This document shows positions 1-12,299 of a DNA stretch of 64,000 bases, piece by piece. Origin of the DNA: Linepithema humile (Eukaryota > Arthropoda > Insecta > Hymenoptera > Formicidae); the NCBI RefSeq assembly GCF_040581485.1, contig NC_090130.1, positions 24,467,418 through 24,531,417 on the forward strand. Reading direction: 5' to 3'. Every line of letters begins with the position of its first letter. The first letter of the stretch is position 1. The translations under genes were made by a program, and so were the position numbers. The notes under the pieces were generated by a model. The model did no database searches. It saw only the letters and a list, made by a program, of their open reading frames with translations, and was not told where the DNA came from.

Positions 1-590
1 CTTCGTCCGCAGGAATCTTCCGTAAAAGTAACCGTTAGCGATACCTCGCTAGAGAATGTTGTAGGTTTCTTAGTGCCTGAAGAACTGTACAGGAAGAAAT
101 TTTTTCACCAATCCATGGCTACATAATATATTTCATGAATACGAATTATAATTTTTTATTATTTTATTGTTTCTTGATTACGATTTATTATTTTTTAGAG
201 AGCGTTGCATCAATCACAATACTATTGCATTGATTATTACAACACTTAATAAAATATTTCTGTTTCTAAAAGAAAGACAGAGTAAAGTTAAGAATAACAG
301 TTAAATCTTCGACTTGCGGAAAAATACTTTGTATTTCTTTGTGAAAATAAAAAAAATTAAAAATTTTGTCCCATATGTTGAGTAAATGCAACTCTTCGCA
401 ACAGCTATGTACATTCTGTGATATAAAATTAAAGATATAAACACAACGTTACAATATTTAATGTCGCATATTTCGACCTTTCTCTCGAAAGGTCAAAAAT
501 ATTCCGTGTAGACTTATTCGTGGCAACATCCCGTTTAAGAAGAATGTGGTCGATACATTCGCACCACGTTGCACGCTGGCTAAAGGTTAA
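1..590. other. AT-rich non-coding DNA with a small perfect hairpin
   Basis: I see no coding signal here. The sequence is AT-rich with scattered stops in all frames. A perfect 8-bp inverted repeat (GACCTTTC, 4-base loop, GAAAGGTC) lies at 475-494. It could form a hairpin, but nothing nearby gives it a role. Confidence 0.5.
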
Positions 591-3210
591 GGTTGGTGCT
601 TTACAAGCGCCCTAAATTCGCGGGCCGAGCTTGAATCACGCCGTACACCTCGCGAACCCTCGGCGTCCGGGGATGCGTCGCGTTCTAATCGAGTCGCGCG
701 CCACGCGAAACTCTCGTCCTCTCTTGCGGTAGGTTAAGGTTAAATGCGAGAAGAGACGAACACAGAGGGAGAGAAAGGGAGATGGCGAGAGAAAGAGCGA
801 GATGCAAACGGAGAGTTTCGCGGCCCCGTTCTCTCTTCCCCCTCCACGTTAACGAGACCACGCGCGGGCCTTTTGTGCGGGCGAATTTCACGCCCACCGC
901 TGTTTAATGGCTACCAGGAATCAGCCTACGGCGGTGGAGGTGCTCCACCACGACACAATGGCACCTGCTGCTGCTCTCGGCAGCGTGTGACAGGACACGG
1001 ATAGATTTTACTGTGTCCGAGCGTGGCAGATGCCGGCGTCGAACCGCTGTCAACAGTGCGGCCGCAAGAAAAATTATATTAGATCATCCTCGACTTATTG
1101 TCACAAAGATTTACGATCTATTATCCGTGTCAGGTATTGAAAGGTACTAATGTGACGTGCTAACATCATGTTCGACAAGGTCGTGTGGTCTTCGTGCGGA
1201 AGGAGTCGGGAATGTTCCTTCTCTTTCTCCTTCTCTCGGATAGAAAATGAATTCCGTAGATAGGACCTTTCGGTGCGGCTGGCCGAAGGGTAGCTTAATG
1301 GTCGTTTGACCCCCTCCTTTCTCGTTCAGAGAGTCGCGTGCCTCTCTCGAGCGAGCCCGCCTTAACACGCGGGACACATGCGGCGGCGGCGGCGGCGGCG
1401 GCGGTGGTTTACCCACCGGCGCGACGACGGAGGAAGCAACAGTTGACGATATCGACGTGAATGAGGACGGTTTATGTACTTTCTACGGCGCGCGCCGTAG
1501 GAAGGACCCCGCGCGTATGCGTGAGAGAGGTTCTCGCGTTACGCGCGTTACGAGAGCGCTGTGTATACGTACGTATGTACCATAAAGTGCGGTATAAACA
1601 TACACGACCGGGTGGATCGCGGGGGAAAACGGGAGGAGGGGGGGGGGAGGATTTGAAGCAGGCACGAACGGGAGGGAGATGAAGAGAGACAACGCGCCCC
1701 CGCTGGGTGACGGAGGGTGACGCGGAGGGTTCCCACGATGGGCGGGAGGGAGGGTGGAGACTACGAGAGAGCCGACCGAAGTTCGTGAATTCGTCCGTGT
1801 GTGCGTGTCGGGTGCATTGTGGATGTTACACACCCCTCCACACCTCGGCACAACCGGCGCGCGATGTGTACTACTCCACCCGATCCCGCCGCCCCGTGTT
1901 TTCCTTCCCCCGCACTCCCCGGTGCCCCGCATGCCTTTCCACATCCATCCCTTTCGACCACACTGGAGAGATTCACCTCGTTGCGCGCCTCACCTCGCCT
2001 CGCTCGCTCTTTCCTCTTCCTCACTCTCTGTCGCAATCTCTCTTCTTCCCCGCGGCGCCCCTCGCTCGCGGTGCAACGAGCGATGCACTTTGTCGTCGTC
2101 GTGTAGTCGCCGCCGCTGCTTCCATTCCGCGGCTCAGTCGGTTTCGGCTCGGTTGCCGGCGAGGTTCGTGCAGAGATGGGCGTCCGCCGGACGCTCATCC
2201 GTCACTCGGAACGAGCCGAAACGCACGTGGGAAGAAACTGATACTCTTACGCCAACATCTAGATATTTTGTTTCAAATTTATTATATATGCTGCTTCCAT
2301 ACATTATTTTACTACAACACTATCTTGATCGATCTATTTTGCTTGTCCGTAAGAAGCAGAAGTTAAATAATTCCGGCGAATTTCATACTATTATATAGAT
2401 TTTCGTTAGCATAATGTTTTTCAGAGCATCAAGTTTGAAATAATCGAGGGATTGCGACGAAACATGCAGTATGAATGCAATTTATAAGGAGATAAATAAT
2501 TATGTAACATTCAGATTTAACTATGTCGAAATAGACTTAAAAAATTTTTGAATCTTAAGAAAAGGTCAGCTTTGTTAATGGACTTACAATCGAAAGAAGA
2601 TGCACAAGACTCTTTGTATATGTTTTGCGCATTCTGCAGGATTGGAAATGAAAGTAGATAAAATCAGTAGCTCGGAGGATCCACGACGCTTTTGCATTCG
2701 AAAGAAAACAAACACTTGGCGCAGCGCTTGTAGCGCGAATAACGCTTCCGGATCGGAGTCGCGCGCGTACGCGCGTACACGACGGTTGACCATGAATGAA
2801 GCCTATTTGCGTACGAGCAATAACAGGTGACACTCGACGGCTGTTTACCTTCCCTATCGGTAAAAAGAGGGGCTGGGTATGCGGCAGTGCGGCGAGCGGC
2901 GGGCGGGCGGGCGTAGAAGGGATCGTAAACACGAAGGGAGGGGCGTTTAGGAACCACGTGGATAGCGCCGTTTGAAGGAGCCGTCGCGCCGAGCCGCGTG
3001 GCGCCTATACCTCACGGATATGCGTGTATTCTCCCGCGCGCGAGGTGGCGGCTTTCGTCGACGAGTGTCACGGACACTTGCGAACACTAGTTTGAGCACC
3101 GCGTGCCGCGCCGCGACACATCGCCGGGGCGCACGGTGGCCTGCAACGTTCTCCCACGGCTTAAGGAGACACCCGACTCCGCAGTTCGGCCGATGTGTCA
3201 CTTGATCTGT
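590..3210. other. CpG-dense block without a supportable gene
   Basis: This stretch is rich in CpG dinucleotides, most densely at 590-1050, 1180-2240 and 2740-3200. It has purine-rich (GAGA) and pyrimidine-rich strand-biased runs and a (CGG)8 tract at 1381-1404. Several open frames exist, but they are Arg/Ser/Pro-rich, overlap on both strands and match no family. They are what CpG-rich, stop-poor DNA gives by chance. A CpG-island type promoter or enhancer role is possible. I cannot identify a transcription start. Confidence 0.45.
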
Positions 3211-5477
3211 TTTCGCTGCTATAATTAACTCCGCTGTATTTGACGAATTAAGAATTCTTTTTTGTCAATTCACGGGTTTTCAAGCGGATGTCGTAGGCAT
3301 CCTCGTGTGTCGATTAAACAGACTTGATCGAGACCTTTTCATCACGCGAAAAGCTAATTTTTGCACATATAAATGTTTCACCTAAAAAGCCTTGTATTTT
3401 AAGCGCTTCACGCATCTCTGGGTGTAATAGATTATAATATTGTTTTTTGCCGACGTTTCCATCGACACAAAGGATGAATATTTATGTTACATTGTACATT
3501 GTCATTTTATATCGACGCGTGTTTAAAACGGATATCGTACCATACTGCTATAAACACCTCTCGCGTGCCGCTTTTACGGAAGTACATCATAACGCGACGC
3601 TAAACGGATGCACAATGGATCATAACAAAAAGCGATCTATAGCTGATTCGCGAGACGGAAAATTATTATGGAGTATGCAGTAAATTTGTACGTAGCGATA
3701 TCAATGAACCCGTTGAGATTGATTCGTATTTATATCAACTGTTAAAGTTGTTATGAGATTGTTTAATCACGATATCCCGTTTTATCTTTGTCATATTTTT
3801 TTTCTCGTGAATGTTTCAAATATATAATATTGTACATAAAGGAACCATACGAAGAATAATACGACATATGTATTATTTGCATATGCAATAACAGTAAAAA
3901 AAGTACGAAGAGAAATTTAATATCCGTGACTTCTCGATAATAACAGAAACTGACTTGTCAAAAATACTTCTCGCTAAACAAATGCAGCCGTACTCAGAGC
4001 ATCGATATCGACCCGCGCGCTCATTGTTAGCATCCGGTGATGATGATCGAGTATACCGTAATCCATAAACCGTGTACGCAAACCCTGTAAATCATTCGCA
4101 CAATGAACGTCGATAATTATCTATCGAAACAGAAATACCCTTAAGACAGGCCTATATTATCTGTTTCGAGCTAATATTAGCAGGGTGAGCTGAAGCCAGT
4201 CAGGCAGGGACAACTCGTTTACGCTCTTACATCTGAAATAGCCTGACGTTGTACGTGACGTTTCATTCTTTTATGCCGCGGGTTTACGACCGTCTGCAAT
4301 AGCGCCAATTTAAACGAGCTGCGGTGTAATGAGGTCTAAATACGATAGGCGAATCCTGGCATATTATTTAGCAGAGTTTCCATCTTAAATATCGGATAAT
4401 CTCCGCATCGCGTCTATGCAAAAGGATTAAATGCGCTCGCTGCAATTTCGGGCGCTTTTGACGACTGGCGTTCCCCGGTTAATCGCCGGGCCGTGATTCC
4501 GCGAGCGCAGAGACGCGATAGCGACAGGCCGCGCGCGCTTTTCCTCGTCGTTGTTTCTCCGTCCGGCACTGACCCGGTAATGGAAATCCTCTTTTAACGA
4601 TCAACGTTGCATGTATATCAACCGTGTGCGCCTAGAGTAGCGAAGGTACATGTACGCGACCCCTCGTCCTCTCCTCCAGCACTCCCACTCCACCGCTCTC
4701 CTTTCCCCCACCTTGTTTTGCAACGTCACTCCCTCCGTCGTCCCGCCTCACCTTTCCTCCTGTGACTCCATCTCCCTTCCTCCCTCCCTGCCCCTCTTCG
4801 TCCCCCTTCCGCCACGCTCTCTCTCGCAGTCTTCCCCTATTCTCCTCCCTTCTCGCTTCTCCGTCCTCCCTGCGCTTCCTAAGATCGTATGGCATTCCAT
4901 CGAACCGGAATCAAACGAGCAGGCGTGGTGGGAGCGAGAGAAGGATGCGGCAGGATAGAGATATATACATGTATATAGTATATACATAGTATATACGTTC
5001 GTATATATGTATATATTTTATATATATATATCATATATATATATGTTTATGTACGTACGTATATATGAACGTATATACACGGAGAGAAAGAGGCCAGCGC
5101 AGTGGGGAGAGAACGGGGAAAAAGAGAGCCACGGGAAGAGAGGGAGATTGGTGGAAAAGGATAGCGGGGGGCGGGAGGAGACGAGAGGATGACAAAAAGA
5201 TGGAAAATAGAAATAGAGCGTAGCGGGAAGGGCGAAACGGAAAAAGGATTGCTAGACGGATAGACAAGGACGCGAGGGTGTGCAACGCGATAGCCGATGC
5301 CAGGCCTATGCCCCCTACTCTCTCCTTTACCTTGGGCCCCGCAGCATCGTCCTGCACGTATGCGATGATACTTACTTCAAGGCCACCGAGAGACCTGTCT
5401 ACGAGCAACATGGTACCGCGTATACTCGGTGACTGCGCTACGCGCTCGTACGAGAACTCGAAATACAAGTATATGCA

Positions 5478-5480
<3 letters not shown>

Positions 5481-5556
<76 letters not shown>
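5481..5556. repeat. (TC)38 microsatellite
   Basis: Uninterrupted TC dinucleotide run of 76 bases. On the opposite strand this is a GAGA tract of the kind that GAGA-factor-like proteins can bind. Here it is simply a simple-sequence repeat. Confidence 0.97.
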
Positions 5557-5561
<5 letters not shown>

Positions 5562-7002
5562 GGAAAGAATTGGAGAACGGCAGTGTGTGACGATTTCGAA
5601 GAGGCTAGAATCGAGAAGCTCTTTTTAGCGCGATTTTGAATCGAGATTTAATTATGAATTTATTTAACGTCGAAAATTAATGAACCTCAATTCATCATCT
5701 GAATAAATATCTTACTGTTGATTAAATCCTAATGAACTCCGAGTTAGATCTATTCGATTTCGAGTTTAATTTATGATTTTTCTTCTTCAATGACAGCCCG
5801 TGTCACTTTTTGCGTTAATGTGACTTTGTTAGAATCGCCTCGTCAAAGTTTAACGAGACCAATCGAAAATGTACAATACATATAGGTTTCTTCAATTGAT
5901 TGATGACGGACGTGAAGATGATGCACTTGACGAGTGTAGTGTCCAGAACGACACTTCTTTCCACCTGTCCGCGTCGTCTTCGGGACAAATACTCGTCAAT
6001 TGGCGAAATATCATCTTTCGCATCCCCGTTTCGCGCGGCTGGTATTTTTGGTACCACGAAAGGCGCCGGTTCGGGTCGCGCGCAGCCAAGATCCATCGAT
6101 TGCTTAACCAAACTTAACGCGATAGTGACCGCTCTCGCGTGACAAATAGATCGCCACGTGGTTCGGGTCATCCCTCGCACCCCTCGTCTCCCCCTCGCGC
6201 CTATCCCTGCCCTCTCCCCCGCCTATCTCCGTCTTTCTCGCGGTCCGCACCTCCCTTTCTCCCTTCGCGACATTCCCACGAGCTATAAATTCACGCGCCT
6301 ACACACAGGTGGCAGCGCTCTTTTGCCAAGTGCATACAGGCAGACTCCCTTTGGAGATAGTAAAGCGCGTCTAAACGCGCGGTCGAAGCGTGGTGGGGGC
6401 AACGACGACCGCTTATCGTATGCAAACGGGAGTCGGCAGCGTGCGCGCGACGACAACGGTAAAAAGCGGCTACTCCACGAACGGAGCAGATATCGGCACT
6501 CATTCAGCAATAAGTATCCTCGCGAGGTGGTCCTCCGCGAGAACGACGTCTTCTTCCCAAATACACTCCGCTTTTTAGCTGCGTTCGGAAATAACGTCGC
6601 TTGAGATGCCGCTCGAATGCCGCACCCTCTCCATTGATCTTTATTCGAGAAACTCCTTTTTCATTAAAAAATTATTCTCGCAGAAGCAATTTGATATCAA
6701 GAGCTTTATAACGAGTAAAATTACAAGTTTAGATATATACGAGTTCAACGGCAGAGGCAAATACGCGTTCCTTACTTCGAGGAGCGAAGAATTCCTGAAT
6801 ATCCCGATAACGTTAAATTAATCCTACGATTCTTTTTATTATTGCTTTTCAGCATACATCTCAACGAGATGTGTAAATTCCTAAAATCTAGAAAAAATAT
6901 TAGCCACTTATATTCGACGTTTCCAGCGACGTTAATATGTCTCTCATTCTTATTACTTTCTTAGCATCGATAATTGATTGACTAATCAATGTATGTTGCA
7001 AG

Positions 7003-7024
7003 CCAAGTGTATCGATACACTTGG
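7003..7024. repeat. Perfect 22-bp palindrome
   Basis: The half-site CCAAGTGTATC is followed immediately by its exact reverse complement, with no spacer and the centre at ATCGAT. About 15 bases upstream is a second inverted repeat (ATTGATT, short spacer, AATCAAT). It may be a dimeric factor site or chance. There is no gene close by. Confidence 0.8.
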
Positions 7025-9280
7025 ACAATCGCATGACACGCTCCATACGAGTTACGTAGAGCGCGTCTCGTCCGCTGTTTCTTTTTTTTCATATGCTATT
7101 CCCCATTCCGCGCGGACGGGGATGGTCCGTCGGGACGTGGTCACGCCGGGCCCTTCGCAATGCACGCGACTCGCGGCGGGCGCGTTTTATTGCGTGCGAA
7201 AGGCCAACCACGTGCGGTGAATCGCGCATTCTCGGGCAGGTGGCAGCACGCCGTGATACACCTTCGCGCTCACACACGCGGACTCCTTGCGTAGCCGAGT
7301 CGCGCCACGCCGACGACGTCACGCGCGGCTACGTCCTCGCTCGCGCGAAAGCGCCTCGCCTCGTCTCACCTCGCCTCGCGGCCAGCAACGTGTTTTTGCG
7401 GCGTGCGCGCTTCTTCGCGGCAGCGGCCTTCCTTCCCCCCTTTACGCACACCACGCGTGTACATATTTCTTCGTCAACTTAATCGCGCCGACTCGTGGCT
7501 TCCTTTTACCATGCTTTTTTGCGTAGTTTGCCAATATATATATATATATGCTTATCTCGCCACTAAATATTACGATTGATATTATTCCGAGTATTTTATA
7601 CACTTTTTTTCAGAAATATTTCTAATTTCTCTTTTTTTATATATATCAATTATTTTATTTTAAGCAACAGTACGTTTCGACAGGCCATATTGCACAGGTG
7701 CATGTCGAAGGTCTTTGATATTGGTCACACATAGACTATTGGCGAAATAAGATATCGGCGCGGGAAAAAAAAATATATATTGAAAACAACGTATCTATGT
7801 TTCGTTGGTATTCGAATTATTGCGTAGCAAGTCGACGTAACACTCGGTAAAGTGGCGGTACCAGAGGCAATATCCTAGCGCAAGAGCTTTCAATCGAATA
7901 GAAGGCGATTACGCAATTGATCAGCCAGGAAATATTCATGACATAAAACGTTGGAGTAAAAAGAATTTTTCTTTTATTTTAAAATAAAAGAATTGCATGT
8001 ATGAAAGTTCAAGTATTTATAAATTCGACGTTTTATTTCTGGAAGCAACGCAAAAGAGCCTTTTCCATTCTCCGAACCCCGTCGCTGGATTTCTCTATGT
8101 CTCGCGTTCATCGACCGCCTGCAGCAGTAATTGAAATTAACATTTGGTAACATTGTTTCTACCATTGCGATGCATAACCGCGCGATTTCTCGGGACGCTC
8201 ACGGGCTTCGTCCTCGTGAACAGAGTTCACTCGACGTAGCAGCAGCGATCGACGCGCTACGCCGTTACTGTCGCGGCTCGCTCGCTCGCTCGATAGCGCC
8301 GAGGGTTGATAGTCCGCATTGATCCTGCGGGAGAGCTTGGTATCGCAAGGCTAGGTCGCTGCCGCTCGTCGATCGCAACCGAGATCGCCGTTTCCCCTCC
8401 CCCGCTCGAGCGTAGTTTTACTCATTCGCGAAATCTCGCTATACGAATTAGAGACGAACGATTCTCAATCTTGTTTGGAAAAAAGATTCATCGGAATGAT
8501 ACAATTTATTGTTACAATTGAATATAAATTTCATAGCGCACAGCTCGGAATAAGTCAAATAACCAGTATGAAGAGAAATTCGAAAAAAAGTTTAGCTCTT
8601 TCTTTCCGCTGACTGCTTTTCGCCAAGCTTTCCGATATTTTATTTAACTCTTTCGTTCTCCGAAGAATTGCATCGATCGCAGATATGCCACCCAAATCAC
8701 TCAACGCTCGCACACGAATTTTGCCGGTTTGCGCTGCGGATTATACGTTTACAGGATACGTCGCATTATGCAGGATAAATTGTAGCCGCGAGGCGCGTGT
8801 AGATCTTTTCTGTTACGTAGCTCCGGCTTATTTTAGAGATGCGTCATCCGGTAAGCACAATTCAACAACGGCATGTAACGTCGTCTACAATAAACGCAAA
8901 CAGCGTTATTTGGATGGGTTAGTAGAGCACGTCTCGATTTGGAGTATTTAAACTTGAACGACTGATGACACTCTTGTTTACTGAGCATCGGAAAAACGAG
9001 TATTAATGCCATTGATATATCTTCGATAACTATTGATGCTATGAGATACAACGTAAATAAATCACAAGGCAAATTACTATTCAATGCTACCATAAATATA
9101 TATGATATCTCTTTTGCTATCACATTATACATAAAAATAAATTTCCTATAGTAAATATTTAATCAGAAGCTCTCTCTCTCTCTCTCTTTCTATCTCTATC
9201 TCGCTCTCTTAATTGATGGTATCAAACTCGGATAAGTGTTAGTTTAGGTTCGTCGCTTCACCCTCCCTTTTTTTATTCTT

Positions 9281-12200
9281 GGACCGCGATGACGATTCAA
9301 TCGCGTGCACGCGACCTCGCGATCGCGGATAATCCGATCGTGGCCATTTATCTAGCCGTCCGTTGCTCAAGAAGATCGTATCGCCGAACTTGGTGCGGCC
9401 ATCGGTAAAACCTCGTCATTAGGACTGTCGTGTGCAGGGTGTACCGAGTCAGGTAGTGAAATTACATATTTGCGGAGATTTAAAAAATGGGGGGAAAACC
9501 TGATACGTCGCATACGCGCTCGCATTTATTATCGCGAAAATAATATTGTGCACAAAGGGGTGTTTTTCGGAGGGAGAGACTTCTATATCATAAACTGCGT
9601 TATTCTATATTACGTTCGTACGTGGGGAAAACCCTGTCGAACCTCGAAAGTACATACCGCAATAAAGAATCTCGATCGTACTCGTGCATCGCCCGAGTAC
9701 ACGAGTACTCGTGGATTTTAGATATTCGCGCTAACGAAAATTGATTACGCGCGGACCAGCGAAGTTTTAATATATCGCCTCTCGCGCGCGCGAGCCGTTA
9801 TTTTCAACGACCTCCTCCGAAAAGTATCGAGGTGGAGCGACGCGAGAGATAGAGAAGCGCAGGAGAGAAAGAGAAGGAGACGGTAGGAGAGCGCAAAAAA
9901 AGGGGGGTGGTAGGGGGAGAGGGAAAGAAAGAGAGAGGATCCCATCAGGGCGCTACGGCGCGGAGGAGTCAGTGTCCTTTAAGTAAGTTAGGCGCCTGCG
10001 CGAATCGACGCTGGAAATTCTCGACCGGTGGTGGTCCTGCGGCCATGTGGTGGCGGTGGTAGGGCGTATCGGTGGGCGCCGTTTCGCGGGTGCGGGTGGT
10101 GCGCGCATCTGTATATGTGTGAACTTTTACGCGTGTGTCTGTGTGCGCGCGCGCGCGCGGATGGGCCGGGTGGAGGGTTAATAGGACGTTGGCGCCACGA
10201 CGGCGGCTCCGGGAAGCGCGGCCACGTGCGCCCGCTATCGAACGGCCACCATCCCCCGATCCACCCTACCCACCCTCAGCCTCGTCATTCCCCCGTGTCA
10301 CCTACCACCACCCTCTCCCTCCGCCCCCCGATCTCCCCCCTCCTCCCTCTTTACCATCCCCCGGCCGCCTCGCTTCATCTCACCCTCCCGACCCCCGTTT
10401 ATCCCCGCGCCACCATCGCGCACCGCCACCACATCGGCACTACCACCACCACCACCACGCCCCTAACCCTTATACCACCGCCGCGTTAAACTATAGCGCG
10501 AGTATATAGGTACGTATCGTTATGTACATCTACGTGGTACATGGACGTGGCGTATATACGCGCCGCGCTCGTATATACCCGCGGCTCTCTCCCGTACACA
10601 GCTGTATCTCAGAATGAGCTGGATATATCGCGCGCGCGAGAGAAGTCGCTGAACACGAGGTATACAGTTTATGCCATTACCGACGCCCCGCCGAATTTCG
10701 GGGCTCTTTCCGTGCGGCGACACGTAACGCGCGCGCCTCTCTCGCGGAGAGAGAGACGATCGGCCGCTTCGCCGTGCGCGCGTTACGTCAATTTTCATTT
10801 AGCGGCATTTTCGTTCGGTCATCGAACGCGCGTAAACTCGGATGACGAATCGCCGCTTGCTCGCGGACGTAATTATTTGTCGATGCTCGCGATTCTTAGA
10901 TGCCGCGAGGCGCAAACAACATTCAATTCGCGCGGAGAGACGGTGAATAACGGTGTAGCTACGATCGTTAATAGTTGACATAAACTTTGCTTAAAATATT
11001 AATGAAGAGTATACGAAGCGTTGGCATTAGAGTCAACTCTCAACTGTCATAACTTGGCAAGCGTAAGATAATGTAACTACGGTTAAACGGCTTATAATAA
11101 CATCGTTATATTTTAGATTGTCCATATATTTTAGTTAAATTAAATTTCAATTTGGACGTTCGTTCATTGAACAAACGCGGACTCTCTCCAGCAGCAATTT
11201 CCACTTTTAACTGCAGATAGTACGCGTTAATACACGATATCAGTTCTTATCGATTATTTTGTGAAATTATAATGAAAAATGATATCAAAATTCTTTTCCG
11301 ATATTTTACACAATATCCATATCGAACATGAATGGGATTCTATCGGCGATAGGTAAGGGTTGAAATCGCGATTATCCGTGTAATTATATTTGACGACATT
11401 ATGAAAGCGTTTCACTCGTATTGCGCAACTGTTTCGTCTACACGTAATAATCGTAATGCTCATTAATGATCGTGATGATGACGCGCGTATCCGCGGACGT
11501 CTTCAGATGCAATTGCATTAACTCGATCTCTGAAAAACGACGCAGGCGAGAGTAAATTCGAGTGATCTGAGAAAGGTTCGTCGAAAGTGTTGAACATTTC
11601 CGTTCCTCTCCGAAATACAATGCAGTGCCTTCTTCATCAAGCGAGATAATCATATATTTGAGCAAGTGTACGCCGCCGCCTGACAAAACCTTCGCTCGTT
11701 CATTGGTTCCGACTTGGACCACAGCTTAATACGATCCACGGTAGTTCGGTTCGACGGTGTTCCCGGCGATAAATACCGTATGCCGAGCTGATTCGAGAGA
11801 ACTGGCGGAAAGGACGCGACCGCTCGAAATTAGGGCTTCTCTAATTATGGTGTACACTTGAGAATTTCGTTCTGAATAATTCTGAATCATTCTTAGGTAA
11901 ATTGTACTCTCTAATCTCAAGTTACATTGAGAGTCATTTTTATCAAGATCGCCTTCAATAATTTTTATTACTAAAAACGATATTACTCAAAGATTGAAAC
12001 TGATTTATTAATAATTATCGATAGTAATTTTCAGCTCTAAAACTCAATATTAAGATGCGCTTAAGAAGGCTATAACTTTTAAAGGGACCGGTTTCTCTCA
12101 GATGACAGCATTCACCATCGAAAGTTGTTCTTGGAGAATAAAGTTCTTGAGCGAATATCCATCAATAATTACTCGCATTTATATGTCCGCTAACTCGCAA
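9281..12200. other. CpG-rich block followed by AT-rich DNA, no gene seen
   Basis: Bases 9280-10960 are CpG-dense and include a GC-alternating run (10146-10161) and a C/A-rich block with Pro/His-rich frames on the plus strand (10240-10490). Bases 10980-12200 are AT-rich with no coding signal. The open frames look like low-complexity accidents, not exons. Confidence 0.45.
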
Positions 12201-12206
12201 CTGCCG

Positions 12207-12210
<4 letters not shown>

Positions 12211-12261
<51 letters not shown>
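12211..12261. repeat. (CT)n microsatellite
   Basis: Uninterrupted CT run of about 51 bases, followed by an imperfect pyrimidine tract to about 12290. Confidence 0.95.
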
Positions 12262-12265
<4 letters not shown>

Positions 12266-12299
12266 TCCCTTTCTCTCTTTCTCTCGCGGGGGACGAAAC

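Larger units (their letters stand above)
3211..9280. other. Mixed AT-rich and CpG-rich intergenic or intronic DNA
   Basis: No gene recognised. Contents are AT-rich DNA at 3211-4440, a pyrimidine-rich block at 4640-4880, TA-rich DNA at 4960-5065, and the long TC microsatellite listed separately. Further CpG-rich stretches lie at 6150-6600 and 7040-7500. A TATA-like sequence (CTATAAAT) occurs at about 6280, without other promoter support. Two inverted repeats lie at 6971-7024 (see the palindrome entry). Confidence 0.45.
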
